This document shows, in pieces, positions 22,110 to 34,201 of a stretch of 64,000 bases of DNA. Each line of letters opens with the position of its first letter. Positions within the stretch are counted from its first letter, which is position 1. Source of the stretch: Lycorma delicatula (taxonomy: Eukaryota > Arthropoda > Insecta > Hemiptera > Fulgoridae); contig NC_134455.1 of the NCBI RefSeq assembly GCF_047948215.1, forward strand, positions 322,826,147 through 322,890,146, given 5' to 3'. Position numbers and translations under genes: made by a program. Under the pieces are notes generated by a model. The model was not told where the DNA came from. It saw only the letters and a program-made list of their open reading frames with translations, and did no database searches.

Positions 22110-24711
22110 ATTAAATTTTTATATTAAATTTTTTGTGTTAACCCAGCACTGCGCAAAAACAGAAACATCTGATTTAAAACTTTATTATCGTTGCACAAGA
22201 TACCACGGATGTTTCTGGGAAGTTTAAATTTACGTCGCAACGCCGCATAACATATGCAATCTACGAGTATATGGCGCACAGTCATGCGGCAGTTGCATCG
22301 CGCGCATAGGGGTGCGTGTCCTCTTGTAATCAGATACTCGTGTGTCCTATCCGCAATCGACAGAGGACTACTTCCTCACGCCGAGATTTTCTACATGAGG
22401 AGTCCCATGGCAACACAGAATCTTTAATGTGCCGGAGTTTATTATCTACGGTAGCCATCCAGTCACCCTTGCCACTTTTGAGAGATTGTTTTACATAATT
22501 GGTAAAATCAGAAGAAGCAACTCGGGTGGTGAAAGGAGGTTGATTACATGCGTCTTTAGCAGCAGAATCTGCATGTTCATTACCTGGAATCCCGACGTGG
22601 CTAGGGACCCAGCAAAAACTTACTTCTGTGTTGCGATTATTCAACTCAGCGATTGCGTTGTAAATTTCAATGACGATAGGATGTTTGGAATAAGTTTTTT
22701 AATGCTTGGAGAGCACTACACTGCAAATAAGGATTTTTCTATATTTAGGGTTAATGATATTTAGAGCCTTATTTATAGCGTATAATTCAGCGGTAAACAC
22801 ACTCGTAATACCGGGTAGACCAAACATATAAGTTCTTTCATTGACAACAAATGCACAACCAACGGTATTATATAACGGTATTATATCGTTTTGTTTCGAT
22901 CCATCAGTGTATACCACCGCGTCTTGGTTCATATTGGAAAGAACACACTGAAACATTTGCTGGAAGACAGTAGGTAGTGTTGATTGTTTATTGTATGTCG
23001 TAAGGTCAAACGTAAAATTTATAAGGTTTACTCCCCACGGAGGATATGAGCACGGATACGTTGGAAATAATGACGCTGTGTCAACATTTATATGCTGCAG
23101 CATACGTCGGGTACGGACACCTACAGGAGCAATACAACGTGGATGATCCTCATACTTACCTAAATTAGGATTTCTAAAGACTGAGTCTTTAAAAATCTCC
23201 ATTATTTTACACAAAACGCTTGTTAAAGAGATAGGACGGTAGCTTGAGAGGTTTGATTTGTCTTTACCAGATTTTAGTACTGTTATAATTAATGATTCTG
23301 ACCAGCCGGGTGGGAAGACTTGTTCGGAGAATAAACCATTGTAAATATTCAAAAGATGTTGTAGTGCCGAATTAGGAAGGTGTGAAAGCATGGCAAGACG
23401 AATGTTGTCCGGTCCAGGGGAAGTGTCACGTGAGTTTTTAAGTGCGTGTAACAATTCCTTAAATAAGAATGAAGTGTTTAATTTCTATCCGTATCTTGTG
23501 CCTATGAAAATCGTTATTATATGATGAAGTGAGAGACACCGAGCGGAAAGATTTTGCTAAAGTATTTGCCACAGCCGAAGATGATGAAAGGACTTCTCCT
23601 TCATCAATAACACCGAAAATAGATTGTTTCGGTGATCCGAAAATTGCACGGATTTTTTTCCACACAGTAGACGTGGGAGTAGTGCGTGAGATAGTGCTCA
23701 CATATTTCGTCCATGAACTCCTCTTAGCGTTCAAGAATACTCGACGGCATACCGCTCTAGCCCTGCGATATAAATTTAGATGTTCAGTTGTAGGCCTACG
23801 ATTAAATTTGCGTAGTGCCTGCCGTCGATTGTTAATAGCATGTTTGCAATCATCATTCCACCATGGAACGGAGGGACGTCTAGGATTACCCGATGTTTGT
23901 GGAATATATGTTGGCATTCTCAAGTATCATGGACGTAAAAGAGGAACATTGGTCAAGGATGTTCGCACCATCGTCATACTGTGATTGGAAGGCTTTATGG
24001 TATCCATTCCAATCCGCCATTTCAACAATCCATTTCCTTGGCCTTCTTTCAACTTCGCGGTCTACACCGAAACCAATAATAATTGGTCTGTGATCACTGC
24101 CGTAAAAGTCATCACAAACAGACCAATTAAGTTGAAGGAGTAAATTCGGTGAGCATATAGAGAGATCGATGTTAGATACAGTACCAGATGATAAAGACGT
24201 GAATGAGTATGATCCAGTATTCAGTAGACAAAGGTCCAAGTCTTGTCTCACTCTGTTTATTATATTTCCTCGAGTGGACCAGAAGGTTGAGCCCCAGAAA
24301 ATATGGTAGACATTGAAGTCTCCTACTATTAACGATGGAGATGGTATTGGTATGAGGAGATTTGAGACATCTAGAGCACTGAACTCAGTGTTCGGTGAGA
24401 GATACAGATTGCAGATATGGAATTTGAAGGGGATAGAGACCTTTACTGCAACAGCAGGAATGAGAGTGGTTAGTTGAATCCTTGTAACCGACACCCCATT
24501 CTTCATGAAAACAACCACTCCACCACTCTCTCTACTGTCTACTAGACAGTCGTATCTTTCACAGAAGTACCCTCTGAGTGTTATTGGGTCATGTTATAGA
24601 AGATGAGTTTCTTGGAAACACATGATTAGTTGATCATGTGCGTGTGCCAGTGCTGTAATATCTTCAATGCAGGACCGAAGACCTCTAAAATTCCACTGAA
24701 TAATGTTCATA
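22110..24711 (-). pseudogene. I-clade LINE ORF2: endonuclease, partial RT, RNase H, C-terminal finger
   Basis: The start codon at 24711 opens with MNIIQWNFRGL, the usual N-terminus of LINE endonucleases. A TAA (24594-24596) interrupts after FQETHLL. The endonuclease continues with LIVGDFNVYHIFWGS, SNIDLSICS and GSDHRPIIIG (catalytic His). Next come PWWNDDCKHAI and the RT N-terminus with SPGPDNIRLAML and SYRPISLTSVLCKIME. At about 23190 the sequence jumps directly to the region before RNase H, so the fingers/palm core with the FADD box is deleted. RNase H is recognisable by VVYTDGSK, FTAELYAINKAL and GIPGNEHADSAAK. A CARC-x-H-x-C-type finger (about 22260-22300) ends the protein. At least three frameshifts. 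Confidence 0.75.
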
Positions 24712-24793
24712 AGTGTGGAAAAAAGGTAATAAAATAAATAAATTTAGGTAACTATACAAAAATTAGTTGTACGTGATTCGATTTTTCTTTTTT

Positions 24794-26327
24794 CTATTTT
24801 TTTATCTTAAAGAACTCTAATGCCCTGGGGTCGGGTGGTTCTTCAACCATATGCCCCAGTATATGAGGTAATGGCGGAGGAGATTTATTAGAAAGGGATG
24901 CCGCAGTTGACATCCCAAAGGGAGTGTTTATATGGGTTCCCTTTACGGGGAACTTATTAGGTGGCTTACTGCCAGCTGTAATAATCCCTGCACTTACCGG
25001 TAAGACTTTGGGAACAAGAACTTTCGTATGGATCACACTGTTGGATTCACTTGCGACGAAAGACTTTTTATTCATATTTGTCAGCTCTAAAATAGTGGCT
25101 GTAAGTGAAGCAACTTGGTCAGAAAGCATCTGAACAAGTTTTTTAAGTTCGTTGCAGGATCCGCACTGCTGATTACTAACATTTGTAGGAGGTTGTTTCG
25201 ATGTAGCGGTGGCAAAAGATACATCTGGTTTAACCAGGTTCCGTGAATTATTATCTTTTTATATTCTCTGCGTGCAGCCGGGAAAGATAGCTTCTGCTCA
25301 GTAGAGATTTTGAGAAATGCCTTTTCTTCTTTAAAGGTTGGGCAATCTAGGGAGCGGGCTGTATGTGAACCGCTGTTCGCATATTTTTCACCTTCTTTGC
25401 AGTTAGTGTCATTGTGACCTTCTTTAGCACATCGAGCACAGATCTCCGTTTTCGAGCAAGATGTTGTTGTGTGACCATATCCTTGGCATCTGAAACACCA
25501 CCGTGGGCTGGGTATGAATGGTCGTACCCGAACCGACAGGTAACCCACTTTAATCTTCTCTGGTGGAACAGGGAGACTAAATGTCAGTATAATAAGAGAC
25601 GGTGTCGTTTCTTCTGTTCCGCTCTGCCGTTTCATTATACGCTTCACTTCAACGACATCTTGGGGGCGAAGCTCATTTACTATTTCAGTGATATCTATAT
25701 CTAACAGGTCTCATCAAAAAGTACTCCCCGGCTCGTATTTAACGATTTGTGGCATTCTGCACTGATATTTATACCACCCATATTACGGAGACGTAAGATA
25801 GATCGACTCTGTTCATCGTTGAATATTTCAATCAGAATCGATCCGTCACGTAATTTCCTGATATTCTTCGGGTAACCACTTGCACCTGTTATAGTTTTGT
25901 TTATTAAGAAAGGTGAAACCCTTTGGAGGGAGCCACCTTCCTGACTATTTCGGAGAACAACGAATCTAATATTTTTAGAATTCAAGTCTAATGATTTGCA
26001 ATTCTCTTCAGTAGGACTTTTATCCTCGTCAGACAAAGCTGATCGAGGTATTTTGACAAGACTAGAAATGGTGGTTTTTTCAGATGGATCACCAACCATC
26101 ATTGTATTTATTATTGGAACTGAGATTTTGGTCCCACGAGTACCGGCGAAAAATCGACCACTCCGGCAGAGCGCACGCGTACTGGAGCTAGAGCTAAATA
26201 CAACTGGGATCGCCCTGGTGCCCAGAGGACATCCTTCGAGACTCACTACGTAGAGCCATTCACCAATCGGTACGATTTGTTCCCACCTTGGGTTACGGTT
26301 GTGTTTCGTAAGATGTCGCAACAACAC
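24794..26327 (-). pseudogene. I-clade LINE ORF1 (gag-like), frameshifted
   Basis: ORF1 begins around 26327. The first segment (to 25701) holds the N-terminal and RRM-like region of a LINE gag, including GSILIEIFNDEQS. After a frameshift near 25715 the homology continues (25647-25087) with two CCHC knuckles, CFRC-x4-H-x4-C and CARC-x4-H-x4-C, and a Cys-rich tail. A further frame change gives the C-terminus ending at 24794. In the family this protein binds the element RNA in cytoplasmic particles. Two or more frameshifts show it cannot be made as one protein. Confidence 0.65.
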
Positions 26328-26560
26328 CGAGTGTAAATGTAAGAAATATCAGTGTAGGATGTTGTGTAGTTGTGTAAGTGTGTATGTTGTATTTTATGTA
26401 ATGTTCTGGTGTAGTACATGTGTATATTGTAAAATGTTCTGCAGCTCACTGTATAGTGGTAAGAAAACCTGCAGAGGCTAGGCCCGTGGGGACGCCAACC
26501 CTCAAAGTCTTAAAGAATAAGAATAGACGTTGGGGGTCATTAAGTTTATGACCTTGTCGC

Positions 26561-29254
26561 AATTATAACATAAGGTCCCCGTTTTCTGTAAAAAAAACCA
26601 AAATTATTTATTTACGCAAAGCAATGAGAAATATACTTTCTTTACTTTTGAATAAACAAATACTGAGAGTTTTCTATTTTTTTTAAATAAATTCCGACAC
26701 TCAAACTTGATCTTAAAAAGTTTACTTTGATATTTTGATAAGTTTACATCGCCAACCGAATCGTTTAGCTCGCCATGCGAAGTAAGATTTCATTCTTCGT
26801 ACTGTATTTCAAGGTCTGCTTTGTTTTCGTCGTCGTTTTCCTCAACCCTAATTTTGTGTCAGTTTTATTCTCAATAAAACGTATTATGTAACTGTGGAAA
26901 TCGGACTTCACACGATGTACAAGTCTGATCGCAAATGTAATGAAGGATGCAAAACTAGTGAACACTTACATTTCGTAGAAATTCCAGATACATTTGTTTC
27001 ACAAAAGATAATAATGGGTAATTTCGTCTGTTAGTTCTCTCCAAAACAGAGGAACACCGAGCGGCTGAAGAACATCGTGAGAATCATTTACTTGAACACG
27101 CGAACACTTTAAGACATCCTCTTTAATTGGACTGCATCGTTAGCGTATTATATGACGAGCTCACGTCTCACCTCGGTCTCACATTTTAGTGCCAGAATTG
27201 ATCCGATAAGCTCTTTTAATTAAAAGTATAATTTTATTTAATGCAATTTTGTAGTAAACACACCGAACACAAAAATAACTTCCCGTACAATTTATACACT
27301 TACATAGTTCAAATAAATAAATAAATGTAGTATCATATAAAGCACAAAATAAAAATAAATAATATTATATCAACCATTTTTCCAACTTAAATTGTGAAAT
27401 CTTTCACAACAAATGAAGGGTGACGGAATAATTCTCACGTCAGATTCGTTTTAAGTAATAAAAAATACACTAAATTCAAGTATAATACATTAAGAACCAA
27501 AAATTATATTTATCGGTACTGTAATTAATTCATGCCCGAAGAAAATTCGGTACTTTGTATAATAAAACGAACTTTTAATAAAAACGAATAAATTCGTTTC
27601 CACTTTAAACGGGTTAATACGAACTTTCCGCGCAATAATATCGCCGACTTTTAAGTTTAGCCTACTGAAATAAATTAAAAGAAATTAAATTACAAGTACA
27701 GAAAATTTCCTCTAAACCAAATGAATCAAGATCGATGCTGGATCGGTTATGAGAAGAGCACTAGTTACAGACAGATCAGACAAATGTCCGAGCTCATGAA
27801 GCAGTAAATAATAAAATATATTATTATTATTAATGAAATACAATTTTATGTACTTTTCATTTAAAAAAATGTGTATATGTAATTTAATAGGCGTAAAGGA
27901 AGTCATGTGATGTCCACAAGAGCTTTTTAACGAGGGAAAGAATTTATAATAACGTACTACATCATGCCGTATTAAAATGTTAACTTCTATAATACAAAAG
28001 ACGTCGATTACGGTAAGTAAAAATACGAAAGTAAACATATGCACACTTAAATATCACTAATATCACTTAATCTAAAATTATCACTTATATCCGAAATATC
28101 ACTCGTTAACAAAACGTGCAGTATCAGTAATGATATTAATACTTCACCGTAAAATTAATACAAGTCAGCTTTTAAAGTGAGGTACGTAACTAAAAATTAA
28201 ATAAGTCTACTAACAGAAAAAACAAATTATTTTTAATTTCAAATAAAAAAAATAAATGTCAAATAACCATTTTATATATATTCTATATTAAAATACCTAA
28301 TAAATTATTCTACAAAAAAAAAACGTATTATACATAAAATTACGATAACGCAAAAAAAAAATTTCAAGAGAATACGATTGTAAAAAACCAACAACAGTAA
28401 ATCATATCTGATTACTAACGCTATTCACTAAATTTGTAGTTCTGCAAATTTGGTTTGTTTGGATGTTATCGGGTTTCGTAATAGAATTTGATCTACGATT
28501 TTTTAATGTGAATTTATGAGAAACAGGGTTAAGAGTGTCATTATTAACCACGAAGGTTTATCGATTGCACTTTTCTTATTTTTATATTAACGGAGAACTT
28601 AACAGTTGACTACTAATTAATAACAATAATTTAATATATATATTCGATAAATTTATTGTAATTGCAAATGAACAAAGGCACGGGCAAATATAAAAATAAA
28701 AAAATAAAAAAAATTAATAATTTTAAAGAATTAAGTTACAGTACTTGCCAATTCACAATCGCACAAACATTGCATGTAATGAATAATTTATTATAAGAAA
28801 ATAAATACTTTATTTATAATGCAGTATTCGCCAGTATTCTCTTAATTTAGAATACGAAAATCAATATGAGGTGGACATTCACGTGACACGGTATTTCCTA
28901 CTTTAAATAAATGATAGAATGGCATCGATTATTTCTTACATTAAGTTACAGAAACATTAAAGAATTGTTAAAAAAACAGTTCAATAAAATTCAACTACAG
29001 AATGTAACACGTAATTAAATATTTAAGAACGGTATCGATTTCCTGAAAAGAAGATTATTCTTTTAATACAACATTAAAAATAGAGAATTCATTACAACAG
29101 AGGTTTCGTTTCAGAAAATATATCGCAAATCCGCCTGTCTTTAGTATTCAGGAATTGGGGCTAACAAAGCATAACATGCTATATTTATTACTGAAATATA
29201 TATTTAAATAAAAATAAAACTATCGAGACTTAATATATTAGCAATTTTATTTTA
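26561..29254. other. Non-coding, nothing recognised apart from a MITE end
   Basis: AT-rich. Open frames at 26765-26965 and 27712-28044 lack recognisable domains and are probably chance. The stretch 27000-27150 is less AT-rich and contains an EEHRAAEEHRE-type frame on the plus strand, but it is too short to identify. Confidence 0.35.
27862..27915. mobile_element. MITE right-end fragment
   Basis: TGTAATTTAATAGGCGTA-AAGGAAGTCATGTGATGTCCACA matches the right end of the element at 18725-19050 and about 20 bp beyond it. The terminal repeat has lost one base. Because the match continues past the terminal repeat (GTCATGTGATGTCCACA), the true family unit may be larger than 326 bp. Confidence 0.5.
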
Positions 29255-29885
29255 TTTTAGTTCTAGCGACCCGGCAATGCTTCGCTATTGCTAGATTTGA
29301 GTAAAATAACACTTCAAAGTTTGATAATAAAACATTAACAAAATTAACATTACGGAACTTCACAAAATGTAACCTTTCTATTTTTACGTTTTCCCCATTT
29401 TCTTTTTTCCAGTTTTAATACTTTCCCCCATTTCCCACTTTCCTTTTCCCCATTTTTCCATTTCTTTCCCCTTTTTATTTTCCCGTATTTCCCTTTTCCA
29501 TTCATCTTTCCCCTTTCTTCATTTTCCCCTTCTTTCCTTTTACCTTTTCAATTTTTCCCTCTTTCACTTTTCCGATTTTTCCCTTTCTCCCTTTACCCCG
29601 CGCGTAAATAGGTCCCGTAGTTTTTTAGTCTATAGCGGACACACATTTCGGAAACATTGAAATTGAATCGTAAAATATTTAGTACAGCGCGGTTTTTCAA
29701 AAAGAGCATGTTTTTACGTGTCACAGGTCTGGCATCTTAGGTATATAAACAGTAAGCAAATAAAAACACGCGCATATTCGAATGCAACGTTGTATCACAA
29801 AATTTCAAAGCAGTCGGTGAATAACTTTCGGAGATTTAAGATTCTGAACAAACGAACATTTACATTTTTATTTATATAGATTGAT
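29255..29885. repeat. Interspersed repeat with internal polypyrimidine tract
   Basis: Starts with CTAGCGACCCGGCAATGCTTCG and ends with ATTTACATTTTTATTTATATAGAT. Both ends have the look of a dispersed family also represented by the CTAGCAGACC arms at 54131-55193. The middle (about 29376-29600) is an imperfect tandem of CCCCTTTTC-type pyrimidine words, strongly strand-asymmetric. No coding capacity. The class is not determined; a rolling-circle-type non-autonomous element is possible. Confidence 0.45.
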
Positions 29886-30569
29886 AAACTTTCATATCAG
29901 AGCATAAATAACCGAAAAAAGATTAAGACCAGGCTACAAAAAAATTTTAGCTGTGAAAAAAGCGGCTAAAAATTTTTATAAAAAGAATCTTCTGCAAAAA
30001 GTACAAAATGTTAAATTATTAGAAAAGAGTGAAAAAACTGGTTTTCAGCAAAGTATGAAAACTAATTAAGGGATTTATTAAAAAAGCCTAGCGAATTCTT
30101 TCGTATTTATTACTAAAACCTCTTCGTAAATTATAACTTAATTTTACCTAAATCGTAAAATATTCAGACATGTACACATTTCCATCTTACTTTTATTACT
30201 CTACCGACCCCCCAAATATGTTACGAAATTCGTAATAATTTGTTTTGTTTCAACCGTTCATCCCAAATTTATTTAAAATATCCGTTCGGATGAAAAACAA
30301 AAAGTCGGTTAATAGACTACAGAAATAAGGCAATGTTATCAATATATCTCATTAAGTTATCAAAATTCGGTACTCTTTCGGAATTTCTCCCTCCAAACGA
30401 ATCGTACATATATCAACATAACCTATGCTCTCTAACCTCATAATGCTCTCTAACGTTAAATATACAAATTATATAGAATAATATTTAGTAAAATAAGTAT
30501 TGTGTTTATAAAAGTAATTATAATTATGAGTACCATTCTCCAAGTCTTTAATAAAGTGGACAGTTACAC
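29886..30569. other. Non-coding, nothing recognised
   Basis: AT-rich spacer between the interspersed repeat and the truncated RTE copy. Confidence 0.4.
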
Positions 30570-32125
30570 AAGAAGTGGAAAGAGAAATGAACATTGGTAA
30601 AATAGACGGAGCATACAGGAAAGTTAAGGAAAATTTTGGGGTACATAAATTAAAATCTAATAATGTGTTAAACAAAGATGGTACACCAATATATAATACG
30701 AAAGGTAAAGTCGATAGATGGGTGGAATATACTGAAGAGTTATACGGAGGAAATGAATTAGAAAATGGTGTTATAGAGGAAGAAGAGGAAGTTGAGAAGG
30801 ATGAAATGGGAGAAACAATACTGAGATCTGAATTTAAGAGAGCATTAAAAGATTTAAATGGCAGAAAGGCTCCTGGAATAGACGGAATACCTGTAGAATT
30901 ACTGCCCAGTGCAGGTGAGGAAGCGATTGATAGATTATACAAACTGGTGTGTAATGTTTATGAAAAAGGGGAAGTTCCGTCAGACTACAAAAAAAGTGTT
31001 ATAGTCATGATACCAAAGAAACCAGGGGCATATAAATGTGAAGAATATAGAACAATTAGTTTAACTAGTCATGCATCAAAAATCTTAACTAGAATTCCAT
31101 ACAGAAGAATTGAGAGGAGAGTGGAAGAAGTGTTAGGAGAAGACCAATTTGGTTTCAGGAAAAGTATAGGGACAAGGGAAGCAATTTTAGGCCTCAGATT
31201 AATAGTAGAAGGAAGAATAAAGAAAAATAAACCAACATACCTGGAGTTTATAGACCTAGAAAAGGCATTCGATAACGTAGACTGGAATAAAATGTTCAAT
31301 TAAAGAACAATTTAGATTCGGAGTAACAGTACAAGGTGAAAAGATAAAGATACTACGATTTGCTGATGATATAGTAATTCTAGCCGAGAGTAAAAAAGAT
31401 TTAGAAGAAACAATGAATGGCATAAATGAAGTCCTACATAAGAACTACCGCATGAAAATAAACAAGAAGCGAAAGTAATGAAATGTAGTAGAAATAATGA
31501 AAACTGAATGTGAAAATAGGAAGAGAAAATTTTATGGAGGTAGAAGAATTTTGTTATTTGGGAAGTAGAATTACTAAACATGGACGAAGCAGGAGCGATA
31601 TAAAATGACGAATAGCACAAGCGAAACGACTCTTCAGTCAGAAATATAATTTGTTTACATCAAAAATGAATTTAAATGTCAGGAAAAAATTTTTGAAAGT
31701 ATATGTTTGGAGTGTCGCTTTATATGGAAGTGAAACTTGGACAATCGGAGTATCTGAGAAGAAAAGATTAGAAGTTTTTGAAATATGGTGCTATAGGAGA
31801 ATGTTAAAAATCAGATGGGTGGATAAAGTGACAAATGAAGAGGTATTGCGGCAAATAGATGAAGAAAGAAGCATTTGGAAAAATATAGTTAAAAGAAGAG
31901 ACAGACTTATAGGCCACATACTTAGGTATCCTGGAATAGTCGCTTTAATACTGGAAGGACAGGTAGAAGGAAAAAATTGTGTAGGCAGGCCACGTTTGGA
32001 ATATGTAAAACAAATTGTTAGGGATGTAGGATGTACGGGGTATACTGAAATGAAACGACTAGCACTAGATAGGGAATCTTGGAGAGCTGCATCAAACCAG
32101 TCAAATGACTGAAGACAAAAAAAAC
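30570..32125 (+). mobile_element. RTE-clade LINE, 5'-truncated and internally deleted
   Basis: Homology to the complete element at 36704 starts at the GAAGTGGAAAGAGAAATG motif (38229 in the full copy) and ends with the same ACTGAAGACAAAAAAAA tail. The copy lacks about 190 bp corresponding to 38957-39146 of the full copy and carries several small indels. Otherwise the two are highly similar, so both derive from recent activity of one subfamily. Confidence 0.9.
30575..32112 (+). pseudogene. RTE-clade reverse transcriptase fragment, broken
   Basis: The first open segment (30575-31303) covers the RT N-terminus and fingers: GRKAPGIDGIPVELL, EYRTISLTSHASKIL, EDQFGFRKSIGTREAIL and LEKAFDNVDWNKMF, then a premature stop caused by the internal deletion. 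The deletion removes the KGVRQGCSLSPLLFNLYM block. The palm box LRFADDIVIL survives but is out of frame (about 31355-31385). A second open segment (31651-32112) gives the C-terminal domain (YGSETWTIG, YRRMLKIRW, GHILRYPG, VGRPRLEY). It cannot make a functional enzyme. Confidence 0.85.
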
Positions 32126-33204
32126 ATCTTACATATAAATAATATCTTAAGCTCTTAAAACTGAGAATTATTCTTCTGATTTCACTGACTTTCTTTTAAA
32201 CGAGCGGTGAGGGTAGACTAAGGCATCTGATCGTAGAATAAATCCTGACAAACAGATGAAAAGAATGATGAGAATGATAAGATGATAAGTATGATGAGAA
32301 TCCTGAAAGAGAGAAAGGCTTCCTGAAAAAGAGTCTAGTTCAGGAAACGTATTGAAGTCTTAAACTTGATGGAAATTTTCTTTGAAACCGTCACTGATTA
32401 AAAAAGAAAAATGGAAAACGTAAACGATACACATTTTTGTTTGAAGAAAATTTCGTTCAAAATGTTTTTTCTGTATTTTTAAAGATTCAGAAAAGCTATT
32501 TTTTAAAAAACAAGGTCATTTTTCTCTGAAATAGATCCAAAATAATGTTTTGAAAAAGGCTAAAGTAGTTTTTATATCGTTAATAAAGTTTACAAGAAAT
32601 AAAGAAGCATTATGCCACGAAATCAGGAATGGGAAGTTTTTTTTTTTCATTTATATGTTTTACGATCACGGACAGGCATTTACAAAAGTATTTTTAATCA
32701 GAAATATGAAATTCTGTAAATACTGAAAACGTACCAGACCTTACCCGTGAACCAAATTCGAGACCGCCTGATTTTTAAGACGACATCCTAACTATTGTAC
32801 CGATCGGTTCGCCAGATCGAGAAGGTTGAGCCACTCTTCGGGTATATAACCTCCACTTTGGTATTTTTTTTTTTTTAGTACATTTAAACTTCAATACTTT
32901 ACTTACTTGAGAAAACTTTATCTTGCAGATGTTTTATCGTTTATGAAAGTCACATATATTTTTATTTCAATTTATTTTATTTAAATATGTCACCTTTTGC
33001 TTAATATCTCTCTGTTCTTTTTAAGCTCCTGAGTGAATTTTTGGTATTCTCAGAATTTCCCCCTTCCAAAGTTTTTATATTTTTTTAAACGATATTTACT
33101 TATAATTTTGTGCAGTATCATAATTCATTAAAAATGCATGTATTTTAGTGATTAGATATTTTGAAGAAACGAGAATAAAAATAAAATTCGTGTAATATAT
33201 TGAA
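32126..33204. other. Non-coding, nothing recognised
   Basis: AT-rich. A purine-rich GATGA-type imperfect repeat occurs at about 32255-32300. No open frame of interest. Confidence 0.4.
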
Positions 33205-33262
33205 TGCTTCCTTGTACGAAGGAAAGGAAGTATTGTGATCACGAAAGATTTCGGTTTTCAGA
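33205..33262. mobile_element. MITE left-end fragment
   Basis: GCTTCCTTGTACGAAGGAAA and the following GGAAGTATTGTGATC match the left end of the 18725 element. No partner right end was found nearby. Confidence 0.6.
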
Positions 33263-33649
33263 CCGACTAGTAAACAGCTCGAAATTAAATTAATTCAGAA
33301 AACGAATATTTCTGTAAGAAATACTGCATCGGTGAGATACCGAAGTCTTCACACCGGTTTAGAAATAGTATCAACTACCGAATAATTCATCCGATATGAC
33401 GTATTCCCAATAAAATTCACCGTCTTAGTTTTACATGACAAAATCTTTAAAACAGAAACCACTCTTCATATATCAGATGCAGGACGCTGGGATTTAATAC
33501 AGTCTGCAGTTATTTTCTCAATAATTTTTTATTTTAAATATTGTCGCTTGTTCGGGCTCGATCAGGATATTGAGAGATTGACAATTGAAAATGTTATATA
33601 ATTACTAATATTAAATAAAGAACGTAAGTAAAACAAGACAAATCAATAA

Positions 33650-33815
33650 CAATGACAATAATAATAATAAGCGACAATAATAAACAACTCACAATAACAA
33701 TTAGAATAATGACAACAATAAACAAACAAATAATTATCGTGGTAATCACAACTACAACAACAACAACAACAACAATAATAATAATAGTAATAATAATAAT
33801 AATAATAATAAACAG
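33650..33815. repeat. AAT/CAA-rich compound microsatellite
   Basis: Alternating (AAT)n, (CAA)n and imperfect trinucleotide runs. Apparent open frames in both strands here are artefacts of the repeat. Confidence 0.9.
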
Positions 33816-34159
33816 TCATTACATACAAAGCAGAATTTAAAGTATTAGTCAGGATTTATTCACAGTTAGATAAATAATGAAAACCAGAATTTAATCCTAC
33901 TGAAAAAAGACATTAGCATGTCCGCTAGTCTTAACACGTTTAACCACCATTTTTGTATTAACAAAAATAGTACAACAGATAAGACAACTGTAAAGTTATT
34001 TCACTGTACATACCTTTGCCGGTTTAGAAATTAAACTACCCTAACAATTTATGAATGAAATTTAGAACATTATCTCTTTCACTTATAACCTTACAGTAAC
34101 TCATCGAACCATTTCTTGTTTTCGTGTACTGTCCACACTGGAATTACTAGTAACGTCAC

Positions 34160-34201
34160 CTTAATCGCGTCGAACTTTGGATTAAGTTCGACGCGATTAA
34201 G
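34160..34201. other. Perfect 18-bp hairpin
   Basis: The arms CTTAATCGCGTCGAACTT (34160-34177) and its exact reverse complement (34184-34201) are separated by six bases. It is GC-richer and CpG-containing inside AT-rich DNA and is followed by a run of CTCGCA/CTGACATCGCA-type words (34255-34330). It could be the end of a mobile element or a recombination/protein-binding site. No function can be assigned. Confidence 0.7.

Larger units (their letters stand above)
21580..26560 (-). mobile_element. I-clade (RNase H-bearing) LINE, internally deleted
   Basis: Minus-strand non-LTR element with ORF1 (about 26327-24794), ORF2 (24711 to about 22110) and a long AT-rich 3' UTR that appears to end near 21580 at CGTTTTTCGCCCTC followed by A-rich sequence. 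The 5' boundary near 26560 is an estimate. The 3' UTR holds two related blocks (22051-22095 and 21743-21795, each with a GGGnnTGTAAAAGG core and TCGG-TAACAAAA). The element is inactive: frameshifts, an in-frame stop in the endonuclease and loss of the RT catalytic core. Confidence 0.75.

Noticed and set aside
33643..33840. Open frames on both strands (poly-Tyr/Cys and poly-Thr/Ile)
   Set aside because: Translation of a trinucleotide microsatellite.
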